From positions 1 to 64,000 of the forward strand of contig JAMLJG010000014.1 in the NCBI GenBank assembly GCA_023953695.1: DNA of 64,000 bases. The letters run 5' to 3'. Under the pieces are notes generated by a model. It did no database searches and was not told the DNA's origin. It saw only the letters and a program-made list of their open reading frames with translations. Made by a program: the position numbers and the translations under genes. Shown here in pieces: positions 1 through 9,060 of this stretch (the first letter of the stretch is position 1; each line of letters begins with the position of its first letter). This stretch comes from Kiritimatiellia bacterium. GTDB taxonomy: Bacteria; Verrucomicrobiota; Kiritimatiellia; CAIVKH01.

Positions 1-2553
1 GCTCCGTTCAGCGGCGAGGCGCTGTTGACGATTGAATCGGATCGCGTGTTGGAGCATCGGCGTCTCGAACTGGACGGCGGCACGGCGGAGGTCGCGCTGC
101 CCCTGCGCGCAGAGTTTGCTCCGAATGTTTATTGCACGATTGCCCTGCTCCGTCCGGTGGGTCCGGGGGCGAATGGTAGTCCGCATCGCGCGGTGGGTGC
201 GATCTCGTTAAACGTGCGCCCTGCGGGGCACGCGCTTCGCGTGGAGGTCAACGCGCCCGCGACGAACTTGCCGCAATCGAAACTAACCGCGCGGATACGC
301 GTGCGCGACGAAGCGGGGAAACCTGTTGTCGCGCGATTGACCGCCATGGCGGTGGACGAAGGGATTTGCTCGCTGACGGCCTTCAAGACGCCGGATCCGC
401 TGGGATATTTCTTTGCGAAACGCACATTGGGCATCGCGTGGTTCGACCTCTACAGCCTGTTGATGCCGGTGTTGGATGATGAGATGAACAAAGCGGCGTC
501 GCACATTGGCGGCGGCGCGGATTCATCGCTGCTGCGGCGACTGAGCCCGATCAAATCGCGCCGGTTCAAACCGCTGGCGCTGTGGCAGTCGGAGATTCAG
601 ACCGATGCACAGGGCGAGGCGGAGGTGTCGTTCGATTTGCCGGAGTTTGCGGGTGAAGTGCGCCTGATGGTCGTCGCGGTGAATCGCGAGCAGTTGGGCA
701 GTGGCGAGACCTCGGTGAAAGTGAAGCGGCCCCTGGTGGTGGAGACGAGTTTGCCGCGCTTCCTCGCGCCGACGGATTCCGCCGAGCTGACTGTACAGTT
801 GTTCAACGAAAGCGGAACCGAACAGACCGTTCGGCTGCGCGCGACGGCAGGCGGGCCGCTATCCGTCGCCGATGCGGAGCGATCGGTCGTGCTTGCGCCG
901 GGCGCATCAAAGCGCGAATTGATGACGATTCGCGCGCTGAACGAAGTGGGCCCGGGCACCGTCGCCATCCGCGTGGATTCGGAGGCCGTTTCCTTCACGG
1001 ACGACATCGAAGTGCCGGTGCGCCCGACCGCGCCGCGCCAGACGATCTCGGAGTGGGGTGCATTGAACGCGGGCGATTGGCGCAAAGTGGAAGCGCCATC
1101 GAACTATGTGCCGGGCACAGTGGAGCAAGTCGTGCGCGCATCCGCCGCGCCGGACGTTCGGCTCGGCGCCGCGCTCGACTATTTGCAGAGCTATCCGTAC
1201 TGGTGTCTCGAACAGACGACCTCCCGCGCGTTTCCGCTGCTTCACGCGCCGGAGTTGGCGGAGCGCATTTCCGCCGCGCCGATGAGCCGCGAAGAGGCGG
1301 AGGGCTACATTCGCCGCGCGTTGCTCCATCTGCTCGCGATGCAGCGCGCCGATGGCGGCTTTGCGAAGTGGGCCAATGAATCGCGCACGTGGGCGGAAGG
1401 CAGCCTCTACGCGGCGGACTTCTTGCAGGCGGCGAAGGATGCGGGCTATGAGGTGCCCGCAGCGCAGCTCGACGCCGCGCTGAAGTTTGTGCAGGCGCAG
1501 TTGGATCGCAATCCACCCGCGAATGCCGCGCCGTCGGATGCCGAATGGCGGCACGATGTGGAGCTGCGCGCGTATGCGTGTCGGATTCTGGCGCGAGCGG
1601 GCCGCGGGGCGGACGGATGGACCGCGCGACTCGCCGAGCAATTCGATTCGATGGGCGCTCTCGCGCAGATTCACACCGCGCGCGCGCTGATTCTTTCGGG
1701 CGATCCGCGACGCGGGGGCGAACTCCTCAAGCGAATTCATCCTGAATCGGTTGCCGACGTGCGCGCAGCCGCGAGTCTATTGATGGCGTGGCTCGCGCTC
1801 GATCCGACCGCGCCCGTGGTGCCGCTGCTCGCGAAGGCGATTGAAGATGATGTGGGAGCGGAGGGCCATTGGGAAACGACCACATTCAACTCCTGCGTTG
1901 TGCGCGCATTGGGCGAATACGCGCGGTTGATGACCAACGCATCGGCGGGATATCGCGGAGAGTTGCGGATGGGCGACACGAGTGTGGCCTTCGATTCCTC
2001 GCAGGCCTTCATCGCGACGAATCGCGGGTCCTTCGTGCTGGTGAACAATGGGCCGGGGACGATGTATTACCGCACTGCCGTGTCGGGTGTTCCCGCGTCC
2101 GGCGCGGTGGAGTTGGGCGATCACCACTTGCAGGTTCGGCGCGAGTGGCTGAACGCGAAGGGCGAGCCGTGGGGTGAGGGGCCGATTGCGCAGGGCGACA
2201 CGATTATCGTTCGGTTGAGCGTGACGCCGATGGACGAGTTGGTGGACGACGTGATTGTCGAGGATCTGTTGCCGGCCGGATTTGAAATTGAGAACCCCGC
2301 GCTACAGACCGCGCAGACGCTGACGTTTGATTGGATGAAAGAGAAGGCGGGCTGGTGCGCGAGTCGCGAGATTCGCGACGATCGGCTGGTGCTCTTCAGC
2401 GGCGCGTTTGGTGGCGAGCAGGCGTATTATTACGCGATGCGCGCCGTGACGCCGGGCTCGTTTGTGGTTCCGGCGGTGAGTGCGAGCGCGATGTATCAGC
2501 CGATGGTGCGAAGTGCGTGGCGCGATCGCACTGAGGTGACGATTGCTCCATGA
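1..2553 (+). CDS. Alpha-2-macroglobulin family protein, C-terminal part (5' end outside window)
   Basis: The frame is open from base 1, so the gene begins upstream; 850 residues are seen of a family that usually runs to 1,500-1,900. Bacterial alpha-2-macroglobulins are periplasmic or lipid-anchored protease traps. The thioester motif CLEQ is present (Cys codon at 1204-1206, in YWCLEQTTSR), so this is a thioester-bearing copy able to link covalently to an attacking protease. After it comes the alpha-helical thioester domain (about 1200-1900) and the C-terminal receptor-like beta domain. The stop overlaps the next start by 4 bases (ATGA), and that gene is pbpC. The same pairing (yfhM-pbpC) is known in enterobacteria, where the trap is thought to back up PBP1C repair of wall damage. 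Family call is firm; the N-terminal signal cannot be seen. Confidence 0.93.
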   Translation, partial: APFSGEALLTIESDRVLEHRRLELDGGTAEVALPLRAEFAPNVYCTIALLRPVGPGANGSPHRAVGAISLNVRPAGHALRVEVNAPATNLPQSKLTARIRVRDEAGKPVVARLTAMAVDEGICSLTAFKTPDPLGYFFAKRTLGIAWFDLYSLLMPVLDDEMNKAASHIGGGADSSLLRRLSPIKSRRFKPLALWQSEIQTDAQGEAEVSFDLPEFAGEVRLMVVAVNREQLGSGETSVKVKRPLVVETSLPRFLAPTDSAELTVQLFNESGTEQTVRLRATAGGPLSVADAERSVVLAPGASKRELMTIRALNEVGPGTVAIRVDSEAVSFTDDIEVPVRPTAPRQTISEWGALNAGDWRKVEAPSNYVPGTVEQVVRASAAPDVRLGAALDYLQSYPYWCLEQTTSRAFPLLHAPELAERISAAPMSREEAEGYIRRALLHLLAMQRADGGFAKWANESRTWAEGSLYAADFLQAAKDAGYEVPAAQLDAALKFVQAQLDRNPPANAAPSDAEWRHDVELRAYACRILARAGRGADGWTARLAEQFDSMGALAQIHTARALILSGDPRRGGELLKRIHPESVADVRAAASLLMAWLALDPTAPVVPLLAKAIEDDVGAEGHWETTTFNSCVVRALGEYARLMTNASAGYRGELRMGDTSVAFDSSQAFIATNRGSFVLVNNGPGTMYYRTAVSGVPASGAVELGDHHLQVRREWLNAKGEPWGEGPIAQGDTIIVRLSVTPMDELVDDVIVEDLLPAGFEIENPALQTAQTLTFDWMKEKAGWCASREIRDDRLVLFSGAFGGEQAYYYAMRAVTPGSFVVPAVSASAMYQPMVRSAWRDRTEVTIAP

Positions 2554-4700
2554 TCAAGCGGCTCCTCATCGCGTGCGGTTTGGCGGCGGCCTGTTTCGCC
2601 GTCGCGTGGGTCGCGTTTCCGTTCCCGCGCGAGCGCTTGTCGCATTTCTCCGGCGGCTACTTGATTGAAGACCGCGACGGGCGGGCGATGCGCGTTGTGT
2701 TGGGGCCGGGTGACGAAGACGGGCGGCCGACATACGTTCCGCGCGACGAGGATTGGATTGTGCGCGCGATTGTCGCGGCGGAAGACGAGCGGTTTTGGTC
2801 GCACCCCGGAGTGGATCCGATTGCGATTGCGCGCGCGATGATTCAGAACATCAGCAAGGGGCGCGTCTTTTCTGGCGCGTCCACGCTTTCGACGCAGGTG
2901 ATTCGCTTGATCGAGCCGCGCCCGCGGACGTTGTGGACGAAGGCGATCGAGGCCTTCCGCGCATTGCAGATGGAGCGCGTGGTGGATAAGCGCGAAATCC
3001 TGCGGCAGTATCTGAACCGCGCGCCTTTTGGCGGGAATCGGGTGGGGATCGAGGTTGCGGCGGAGCGATACTTTGGAAAGCGGGCGCGCGACCTGAGTTT
3101 GGCCGAGGCTGCGCTGCTCGCGGGTTTGCCTCAGTCGCCCTCGCGCTTGCGGCCGGATCGCCATCTCGCGCGGGCCTTGAAGCGGCAGGCCTACGTGTTG
3201 GATCGGATGGAGCGGCGCGGGATGATTTCGCCGGAGCAGCGCGCGCATGCGGCGGCGCAGAAGATTGTGCTGCGCACTGCGCCACGCCCCTTTGAAGCGC
3301 CGCATTTTTGCGATGCGGTGGTAGCGCGTACGGTGTCGGAGTCGGGCACTATTCGAACAACACTCGACGCTGGGCTGCAGAAGATGGCCGAGCGCGCGTT
3401 GGCCCAGCACATCGCAGCTTTGCACGATTCGAGAGTGACGGCGGGCGCGGTGGTGGTGATCGAGGTGAAGACCGGCGCGATTCGGGCGCTGGCGGGCGCG
3501 CCGGACTATTTCGATCCCGTGGCGCGCGGGCAGGTGAACGGCGCATTGGCCGAGCGCTCGGCGGGTTCCACATTGAAACCGTTTGCCTATTGCGAGGCCT
3601 TTGATCGCGGTGTGCTCACGCCGATGATGGCGCAGGCGGATGTGCCGCGCGCGTTTGCGGATTATGATCCGGCGAATTTCGATGGGTCGTTTCACGGCGT
3701 GGTGAGCGCGCGCGAGTCGCTGATTCTGTCGCTGAACATGCCTGCGGTGAGTTTGGTGGAGAGCATGGGCCAGCCGCGGTTTTATCGTTCGCTCCGCGAT
3801 CTCGGATTTTCGACCTTGCGGCGCGGGCCGGAGGCGTATGGGCTGGGTTTGGTATTGGGGAATGGAAGTGTGCGACTGCTCGATTTGGCGAATGCGTATG
3901 CGTGTTTGGCGCGAGGCGGCGAACTCCTGCCTGTGCGCTGGAGAGAGGATGTGCCGGTGGTGGCGGGAAAGCGGCTGTTTTCGGAAGAGGCGGCGTGGCT
4001 GGTGTCTGACATCCTCAGCGGCGATGAACGGGCATTGGATGCGGTGGGGCACATGGCGGATGTGCGGTTGCCGCGGGTTGCATGGAAGACGGGCACCTCG
4101 TCGGGATTTCGCGATGCGTGGACGGTGGCCTACAATCCGGAATTTGTGGTGGGCGTGTGGGTGGGGAATGCGGATGGGTATGGCTCGCCGAGCCTGGTGG
4201 GGAAGGTCGCGGCGGCGCCGATCGCGTGGGACATTTTTCGGCGGATCTATTCGGACAATCAGTCGCCGTGGTTTGCGCGTCCGGCGGGTGTTCGCGAGCG
4301 CGAAGTGTGCGCGGTTTCGGGTCAGCCACCGTGCAAGAATTGTGGGACGACGCTGCGGGATTGGTACATCGCCGATGTGACGCCATTTGCGACTTGTTCC
4401 GTGCATGCGCGCGGGCGCGAGGCGCGGTGGCCGCCGCAGGTCGCAGCATTCTTGCAGGCGGAGAAGCCGGGATTGCGGATCACCGCGCCGGCGATGGGGG
4501 CGCGCTTCAAGTTGATGGATGGATTTTTCGCGCAGCAGCAAATTGCGTTGGCTTCCACGCAGCCGGGGTATTGGTTTGTCGACTCCGCCTACTTAGGAGA
4601 GAATGATCGAATGGCGTGGGCGCCGGAGCGGGGTCGGCACGAGATAGTTGTGAGTTCGCTGGATGGGCAGACGGATCGCGTTGTGATTTGGGTGGATTGA
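2550..4700 (+). CDS. pbpC: Penicillin-binding protein 1C (bifunctional peptidoglycan synthase)
   Basis: 716 aa class A PBP with an N-terminal membrane anchor (about residues 4-24). The GT51 glycosyltransferase domain follows, with the AAEDERFW motif near residue 75-82 and RYFGKRARDLSLAEAALLAG. The transpeptidase domain has SxxK at S340-K343 (STLK), SxN at S394-N396 (SLN) and KTGT at 513-516. A C-terminal BiPBP_C-type domain (about 590-716) marks it as PBP1C rather than 1A or 1B. It polymerises and crosslinks peptidoglycan at the outer face of the inner membrane. The start overlaps the alpha-2-macroglobulin stop, so the two are co-translated. The gene ends 10 bp from the convergent upp gene. 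Confidence 0.95.
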   Translation: MIKRLLIACGLAAACFAVAWVAFPFPRERLSHFSGGYLIEDRDGRAMRVVLGPGDEDGRPTYVPRDEDWIVRAIVAAEDERFWSHPGVDPIAIARAMIQNISKGRVFSGASTLSTQVIRLIEPRPRTLWTKAIEAFRALQMERVVDKREILRQYLNRAPFGGNRVGIEVAAERYFGKRARDLSLAEAALLAGLPQSPSRLRPDRHLARALKRQAYVLDRMERRGMISPEQRAHAAAQKIVLRTAPRPFEAPHFCDAVVARTVSESGTIRTTLDAGLQKMAERALAQHIAALHDSRVTAGAVVVIEVKTGAIRALAGAPDYFDPVARGQVNGALAERSAGSTLKPFAYCEAFDRGVLTPMMAQADVPRAFADYDPANFDGSFHGVVSARESLILSLNMPAVSLVESMGQPRFYRSLRDLGFSTLRRGPEAYGLGLVLGNGSVRLLDLANAYACLARGGELLPVRWREDVPVVAGKRLFSEEAAWLVSDILSGDERALDAVGHMADVRLPRVAWKTGTSSGFRDAWTVAYNPEFVVGVWVGNADGYGSPSLVGKVAAAPIAWDIFRRIYSDNQSPWFARPAGVREREVCAVSGQPPCKNCGTTLRDWYIADVTPFATCSVHARGREARWPPQVAAFLQAEKPGLRITAPAMGARFKLMDGFFAQQQIALASTQPGYWFVDSAYLGENDRMAWAPERGRHEIVVSSLDGQTDRVVIWVD

Positions 4701-4710
4701 GCGGCGCGAG

Positions 4711-5343
4711 TCAGTTCGCGCGTGCGTTGAAGGTTCGATCGCCCGCGTCGCCGAGACCGGGGACGATGAAGCCGCGCTCGTTGAGGTGCGAGTCAATCGC
4801 ACAGAGGAAGATGGGGGTGTCGGGGTGCGCGGCTTTCATGGCCGCGATGCCTTCAGGCGCACCGAGGATGGAGAGGAGCTTGACGGATTGTGCGCCCCAA
4901 CTCTTCACCGCACTGACCGCGGCGACGGCCGATCCGCCGGTGGCGAGCATGGGGTCGAGCACGAGGGCGACATCCACAGCGCCGTGGTCGGGAAGCTTCT
5001 TGTAGTATTCGACGGGGCGGAGTGTCTTTTCGTCGCGATAGAATCCGAGGTGCCAGACTTCGGCATCGGGGATGAGGTTGAGGACGGGTTCGACCATGCC
5101 GAGTCCGGCGCGGAGGATGGGGACGATGCCGATACGTTGAGAGAGTTGGCTGCAGGCGGCCGTGGTGAGTGGGGTTTCGATGGAGACGGGGCGAAGGGCG
5201 AGATCGGTTGTGGCTTCGTAGGCGAGAAGGGTGGCGAGGCGGTTGACGATTTGTCGGAACTCGGCGCTGGGCGTTGATTGGTCGCGCAGGCGGGCGAGGT
5301 GGTGCTTGACGAGCGGGTGTTGGATTTGAACGACGTGCTCCAT
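4711..5343 (-). CDS. upp: Uracil phosphoribosyltransferase
   Basis: 210 aa. Converts uracil and PRPP to UMP in pyrimidine salvage. The PRPP-binding loop LDPMLATGGSA and the uracil-binding C-terminus (LGAPEGIAAM, then ending GDAGDRTFNARAN) are typical. The start is the Met of MEHVVQIQHP at 5343, where family members begin; an upstream in-frame Met at 5379 would add 12 non-conserved residues. Reads on the same strand as the thi genes but lies 194 bp past thiDE, with a hairpin element between, so it is probably its own unit. Confidence 0.95.
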   Translation of the reverse strand: MEHVVQIQHPLVKHHLARLRDQSTPSAEFRQIVNRLATLLAYEATTDLALRPVSIETPLTTAACSQLSQRIGIVPILRAGLGMVEPVLNLIPDAEVWHLGFYRDEKTLRPVEYYKKLPDHGAVDVALVLDPMLATGGSAVAAVSAVKSWGAQSVKLLSILGAPEGIAAMKAAHPDTPIFLCAIDSHLNERGFIVPGLGDAGDRTFNARAN

Positions 5344-5441
5344 GCGCTGGCTATACCCTTTACGGGGTCGCGGCCGCAAATAAAATCCTCGGTTCGCGAT
5401 TGCGTTTGATCAGAGCCGTTGACGGCGCCTTGAGCCAAGCC

Positions 5442-5504
5442 GCCCTACCTTTTGAGGAAGATTTTGCGGGGCGGTGTGGGTAGGGCGCGTTGGCCCAACG
5501 CGCC
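5442..5504. repeat. Inverted-repeat/hairpin element between upp and thiDE
   Basis: GCCCTACC at 5442-5449 is matched by its complement GGTAGGGC at 5479-5486. That is followed at once by a 9-bp hairpin, GGCGCGTTG-gcc-CAACGCGCC (5484-5504). It lies just past the thiDE stop on the minus strand. There is no U-run, so it does not look like a classical intrinsic terminator. It could be a REP-like intergenic repeat or an RNA-stabilising 3' end for the thi transcript. No second copy is visible in this window. Confidence 0.55.
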
Positions 5505-5537
5505 GCGAAGAGTTTGGGTATGAGAGAATGAGTTGGG

Positions 5538-6992
5538 CTACATCCAAAGTCGCTGCCACAGGGCGCAGCGCGAGGAGATATCGTCGGCCTTGGTGAGGTC
5601 GGATATCACGGAAATCCCATCGGCGCCCGCTGCCAGGACGGCTGGCGCTCGCTCGAGGGTGATCCCACCGATGGCGACGACGGGTTGCTCGATGAGTTTT
5701 CGAAGGCGGGCAAACGTGGGGAGGCCAATGGGGATGTGCGTGAATTGTTTGGAGGTGCTCTGATAGACGGTGCCGATGGCGATGTAGGAGGGAAGCACGG
5801 CGAGGGCTGTGGCGATTTCGGCGTAGCCGTGTGTCGAGATGCCGAGGCGTAGACCCGCTGCGGCGATGGCATTGAGGTCGGCGTCGGGCAGGTCGTCTTG
5901 GCCGAGATGAACTCCGAATGTGCGGTGTTCTATCGCAAAGCGCCAATGATCGTTGATGATCAGGCGGACGTTGTGTTGTTGGCTCAGTTCAACGCCGCGA
6001 AGCAGTTCGCGCTCTCGCTCGCGGCCCGCGAGGTCTTTGGGGCGAAGCTGGATGAGGTTGACTCCGAGTGGTGCGAGTCGTGCGATCCATTCCGCGCGAT
6101 CCACGATGGGATATAGGCCCAACTCGCCTATTGGAGGGAATGCCAGGCGCGCGGTTGTATGCGCCGGATGCGGCGTGATCCAGGGCATGTATTCCGGGCG
6201 ATCTGGCCAGCCAAGATGAGCGAGGGGACCGCGACCATGGCCGATGCCGCCACCGTGCAGGAGTCCTTGATTGACGTAGGCTTTGGCGAGAATGACGGCG
6301 TCGAGCGGGGCGAGTGCGTGGGCGAGGCCCGCTGCGATGGCGGAGGAGAGGGTGCATCCGCCGCCATGGGTGTGCGGCGTGGCGAGGCGCGGGCTGTTGA
6401 TCCAGCAAGAGGTTTGGCCATCGGTCCAGTAGTCGGCGCTGAGCGCGCCTGTGGCGTGGCCGCCTTTGAGGAGGATGGCTTTTGCGCCCATGCCGAGGAG
6501 AATGTGCGCGGCCTGGATGACACTTTGCTCGGAAGAGATTGAAAGACCTGTGAGTTCTTCGGCTTCACTGATGTTGGGGGTGAGGATGGATGTGAGGGGG
6601 AGAATCTGTTCGCAAAAGGTTTCGTTGCCGCTTCGCTCAAAGAGTGCGACGCCTCCGGTGGATCGGAGAACCGGGTCGCAGACGATGGGGGCGTTCACAT
6701 TCAGGAGCGCTTGGGCCACGACGTCGAGCGACTGAGCGCTGCCGAGTTGTCCGAGTTTGACGACGGCGGGTGGGCAGTCGGAAAGAACCGAATCGAGTTG
6801 CTTTTGCACAAGCGCTGCATCGAGTAGCTCTACGTGTTGAACGCCCTGCGTGTTCTGCGCATTGACGGCTGTGATGACGGTGCAGCCGAAGACGTCCAAG
6901 CCGGAGAATGTTTTGAGGTCGGCCTGAATGCCTGCGCCCGCGGTGGGATCGGTTCCTGCGATGGAAAGAGCGATGGGTCGTTTTGGCTGCAT
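5538..6992 (-). CDS. thiDE: ThiD-ThiE fusion: HMP/HMP-P kinase and thiamin-phosphate synthase
   Basis: 484 aa, two enzymes in one chain. Residues about 5-265 are ThiD (ribokinase fold: SIAGTDPTAGAGIQADLKTF at the start, LLKGGHATG, and the anion-hole region THGGGCTLSSAIAAGLA). Residues about 285-484 are ThiE (QLRPKDLAGRE, LIINDHWRFA, GVHLGQDDL, and the phosphate loop near VAIGGITLERAPAV). ThiD phosphorylates hydroxymethylpyrimidine twice and ThiE joins it to thiazole phosphate. Last gene of the riboswitch-controlled thi operon; its start is 6 bases past the thiG stop. The order ThiD then ThiE is clear from the motifs. Confidence 0.95.
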   Translation of the reverse strand: MQPKRPIALSIAGTDPTAGAGIQADLKTFSGLDVFGCTVITAVNAQNTQGVQHVELLDAALVQKQLDSVLSDCPPAVVKLGQLGSAQSLDVVAQALLNVNAPIVCDPVLRSTGGVALFERSGNETFCEQILPLTSILTPNISEAEELTGLSISSEQSVIQAAHILLGMGAKAILLKGGHATGALSADYWTDGQTSCWINSPRLATPHTHGGGCTLSSAIAAGLAHALAPLDAVILAKAYVNQGLLHGGGIGHGRGPLAHLGWPDRPEYMPWITPHPAHTTARLAFPPIGELGLYPIVDRAEWIARLAPLGVNLIQLRPKDLAGRERERELLRGVELSQQHNVRLIINDHWRFAIEHRTFGVHLGQDDLPDADLNAIAAAGLRLGISTHGYAEIATALAVLPSYIAIGTVYQSTSKQFTHIPIGLPTFARLRKLIEQPVVAIGGITLERAPAVLAAGADGISVISDLTKADDISSRCALWQRLWM

Positions 6993-6998
6993 GATGGA

Positions 6999-7778
6999 TC
7001 AAGCCTGATGCCAGAAGGGGGTTCCGACGACGGGGGTGCTCGGCGTGGCCATTTCGCGCGGCGCCATCAAGCCTGCTTCATACGCCGTGCGGCCCGCTCG
7101 CACGGCGTCGGCGAAGGCGCTCGCCATGGCGATTGGATCGCGAGCGAGCGCGATCGCGCTGTTCACGAGCACGGCGTCGAAGCCCAGTTCCATTGCGTGC
7201 GCGGCTTCGGAAGGTTTACCGAGGCCTGCGTCCACGACGAGGATCGTATCAGGCAATCGCGCGCGGAGCGTCTTGAGCGCGAACTTGTTGATCAGTCCCT
7301 GGCCGGATCCGATATAGGAGCCCCAGGGCATGACGATCTTGCAGCCGGCTTCCACAAGGCGTTGCGCGGCGATGAGGTCTTCGGTGGTGTAGGGGAGGAC
7401 TTCAAAACCTTCGCCGATCAAGATGCGGGTGGCTTCAACCAGGAGCGCGGTGTCGGGTTGCAGGGTGTAATCGTCGCCGATGACTTCCAGTTTGATCCAA
7501 TTTGTGTTGAAGAGTTCACGCGCCATTTGGGCCGTGGTCACGGCTTCTTTGACTGTCTTGCAGCCGGCGGTGTTGGGCAATACGGCGATGTTGAGCGATT
7601 GGATGAGCTCCCAGAACCGCAATCCCGATTTGTCGCGCGGATTCTGGCGTCGCAGCGCAACGGTCACCAGCTCTGCGCCGCCCGCGCGGATGGAGGAGGC
7701 CATGATTTCCGGCGAGGGATAGAGCGCGGATCCCATGATGAGGCGCGAATGGAATGTGCGGTCTGCGATGGCAAGCAT
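6999..7778 (-). CDS. thiG: Thiazole synthase ThiG
   Basis: 259 aa TIM-barrel enzyme that builds the thiazole phosphate of thiamin from deoxyxylulose phosphate, dehydroglycine and ThiS thiocarboxylate. The imine-forming lysine sits in [11 protein letters not shown], and the phosphate-binding segment is [13 protein letters not shown]. The usual PLGAPIGSG reads PWGSYIGSG here, a mild variant. It follows thiS by 11 bases. With thiO in the same operon, dehydroglycine comes from glycine oxidation, not from tyrosine (ThiH). Confidence 0.96.
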   Translation of the reverse strand: MLAIADRTFHSRLIMGSALYPSPEIMASSIRAGGAELVTVALRRQNPRDKSGLRFWELIQSLNIAVLPNTAGCKTVKEAVTTAQMARELFNTNWIKLEVIGDDYTLQPDTALLVEATRILIGEGFEVLPYTTEDLIAAQRLVEAGCKIVMPWGSYIGSGQGLINKFALKTLRARLPDTILVVDAGLGKPSEAAHAMELGFDAVLVNSAIALARDPIAMASAFADAVRAGRTAYEAGLMAPREMATPSTPVVGTPFWHQA

Positions 7779-7789
7779 GGTGTGTTCCT

Positions 7790-7987
7790 TTATCCGCCCT
7801 GCATGGGCGCGACGATTTCGACTTTGTCGCCTTCGGCGAGTTGCCGCTCTCCGTATTGTGAGCGCGGCACGAAGGTTCCGTTGACGGCGATCGCGACGCC
7901 CGTGGGCCGCGCGCGCTGTTCCAGAAGTCGAGTGATAGTGGTCTCGGCGGCGACTTCTGCCGGCTCTCCATTGACGATGATGTTCAT
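7790..7987 (-). CDS. thiS: Sulfur carrier protein ThiS
   Basis: 65 aa ubiquitin-like protein ending in Gly-Gly (VAPMQGG), the tail that is adenylated and turned into a thiocarboxylate for ThiG. Its ATG (7985-7987) overlaps the thiO stop by 4 bases, so translation is coupled. No thiF adenylyltransferase is seen in this window; it must be elsewhere or replaced by a related E1-like enzyme. Confidence 0.95.
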   Translation of the reverse strand: MNIIVNGEPAEVAAETTITRLLEQRARPTGVAIAVNGTFVPRSQYGERQLAEGDKVEIVAPMQGG

Positions 7988-9060
7988 GACGCAGTTCTCC
8001 ACAGGCGTTCGGCCATGGGATGAATCGTTCCGCTCTCCAGATACTCTATCACAAAATCGGCCAATGCCGGGGAAATGAGAAAGCCGTGTCGGAAGAGTCC
8101 ATTGATTCGGAGGAGGCCCGGCTTCGCGATCAGGCGGGGATGGTTGTCGGGAAAGCCCGGGCGACAGTTGGCGGAGGTTTCGATTAGTCGCGCTTCGGCG
8201 AAGCCGGGGTGAATACTGTAGGCTGCCGAGAGTAGTTCCAGCGCAGAGCGAGCGGTGATGGGGCCGAGGTCGTCGCTTTCGATCATCGTTGCCCCGACGA
8301 GGTAGATGTTGTTTGCGCGGGGGACGATGTAGATTGAGTAGCGCGGATGCATCAGGCGAACGGGGCGGCTCAGGCGCACGTCGGGCGCGCTCAGATAGAG
8401 GATTTCGCCGCGCACGCCGCGCAGTTCCGTCAACTCGTTGGCGGCTCCGAGTCCCCGACAATCGAAGACCCAGTCGGCGGTGAGTGTCTCGCTGCCGAGC
8501 TGGACGGCTTGGACATCGAGAGCTGTTGCCTCCGTATTGAACCGCAGTTCGACGCCGCGCGCGCGGAGTGTTGCGGCGAGCGCGGCCAGCAGGTCGCGGT
8601 TGTCCAGATGCTGCTCGAATGGGAAGTAGAGCCCGCTGCTGAAGCGCTGGCCGAGTTCGGGTTCGAGCGCCTCCAATTCCGGGCCGCTGACTTCGCGCAT
8701 TTGATCGGGCCTCACCGAGCGTTCGCGGACGCGCCGATGGAGTCGCCCGAGTTCATCTCGATCCTTGGGGTGGGCGACGACGAGGCTGCCGAGCGACTTG
8801 TGAAACACCGGTTGCGCGAGGCTCTTCAGAATAGCGGGCCAGCGCTCTATGGAATAGATGCCGAGGTCGGTGATGAGTCGCTCGGAGGCTTCCCGCTCGC
8901 AATAGGGCGAAAGCATTCCTGCGCCCGTCCACGTGCAACTGTTCTCGCCCGGCTCCGCATTGCGATCCACAAGGGTGACTGCCCAGCCGCTCTCGACCAA
9001 GCGGAGGGAGAGCAGTCTCCCCATGACGCCTGCTCCCACAACAATAGCGGTTTGCTTCAT
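7984..9060 (-). CDS. thiO: Glycine oxidase ThiO
   Basis: 358 aa FAD-dependent amine oxidase of the DAO fold. The dinucleotide-binding motif is at the N-terminus ([20 protein letters not shown], then an acidic residue in TLVDRN). The C-terminal FAD region includes [19 protein letters not shown]. It oxidises glycine to dehydroglycine for ThiG using O2. The start [11 protein letters not shown] at 9060 overlaps the cytX stop by 4 bases; a longer reading frame upstream lies inside cytX and is not conserved-looking. Its presence implies some access to oxygen. Confidence 0.94.
   Translation of the reverse strand: MKQTAIVVGAGVMGRLLSLRLVESGWAVTLVDRNAEPGENSCTWTGAGMLSPYCEREASERLITDLGIYSIERWPAILKSLAQPVFHKSLGSLVVAHPKDRDELGRLHRRVRERSVRPDQMREVSGPELEALEPELGQRFSSGLYFPFEQHLDNRDLLAALAATLRARGVELRFNTEATALDVQAVQLGSETLTADWVFDCRGLGAANELTELRGVRGEILYLSAPDVRLSRPVRLMHPRYSIYIVPRANNIYLVGATMIESDDLGPITARSALELLSAAYSIHPGFAEARLIETSANCRPGFPDNHPRLIAKPGLLRINGLFRHGFLISPALADFVIEYLESGTIHPMAERLWRTAS

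Noticed and set aside
2496..4541. 681-codon open frame opposite pbpC
   Set aside because: Antisense to a clearly coding gene; very rich in Arg/His/Pro as expected from the mirrored codon bias of GC-rich DNA, with no known motif.
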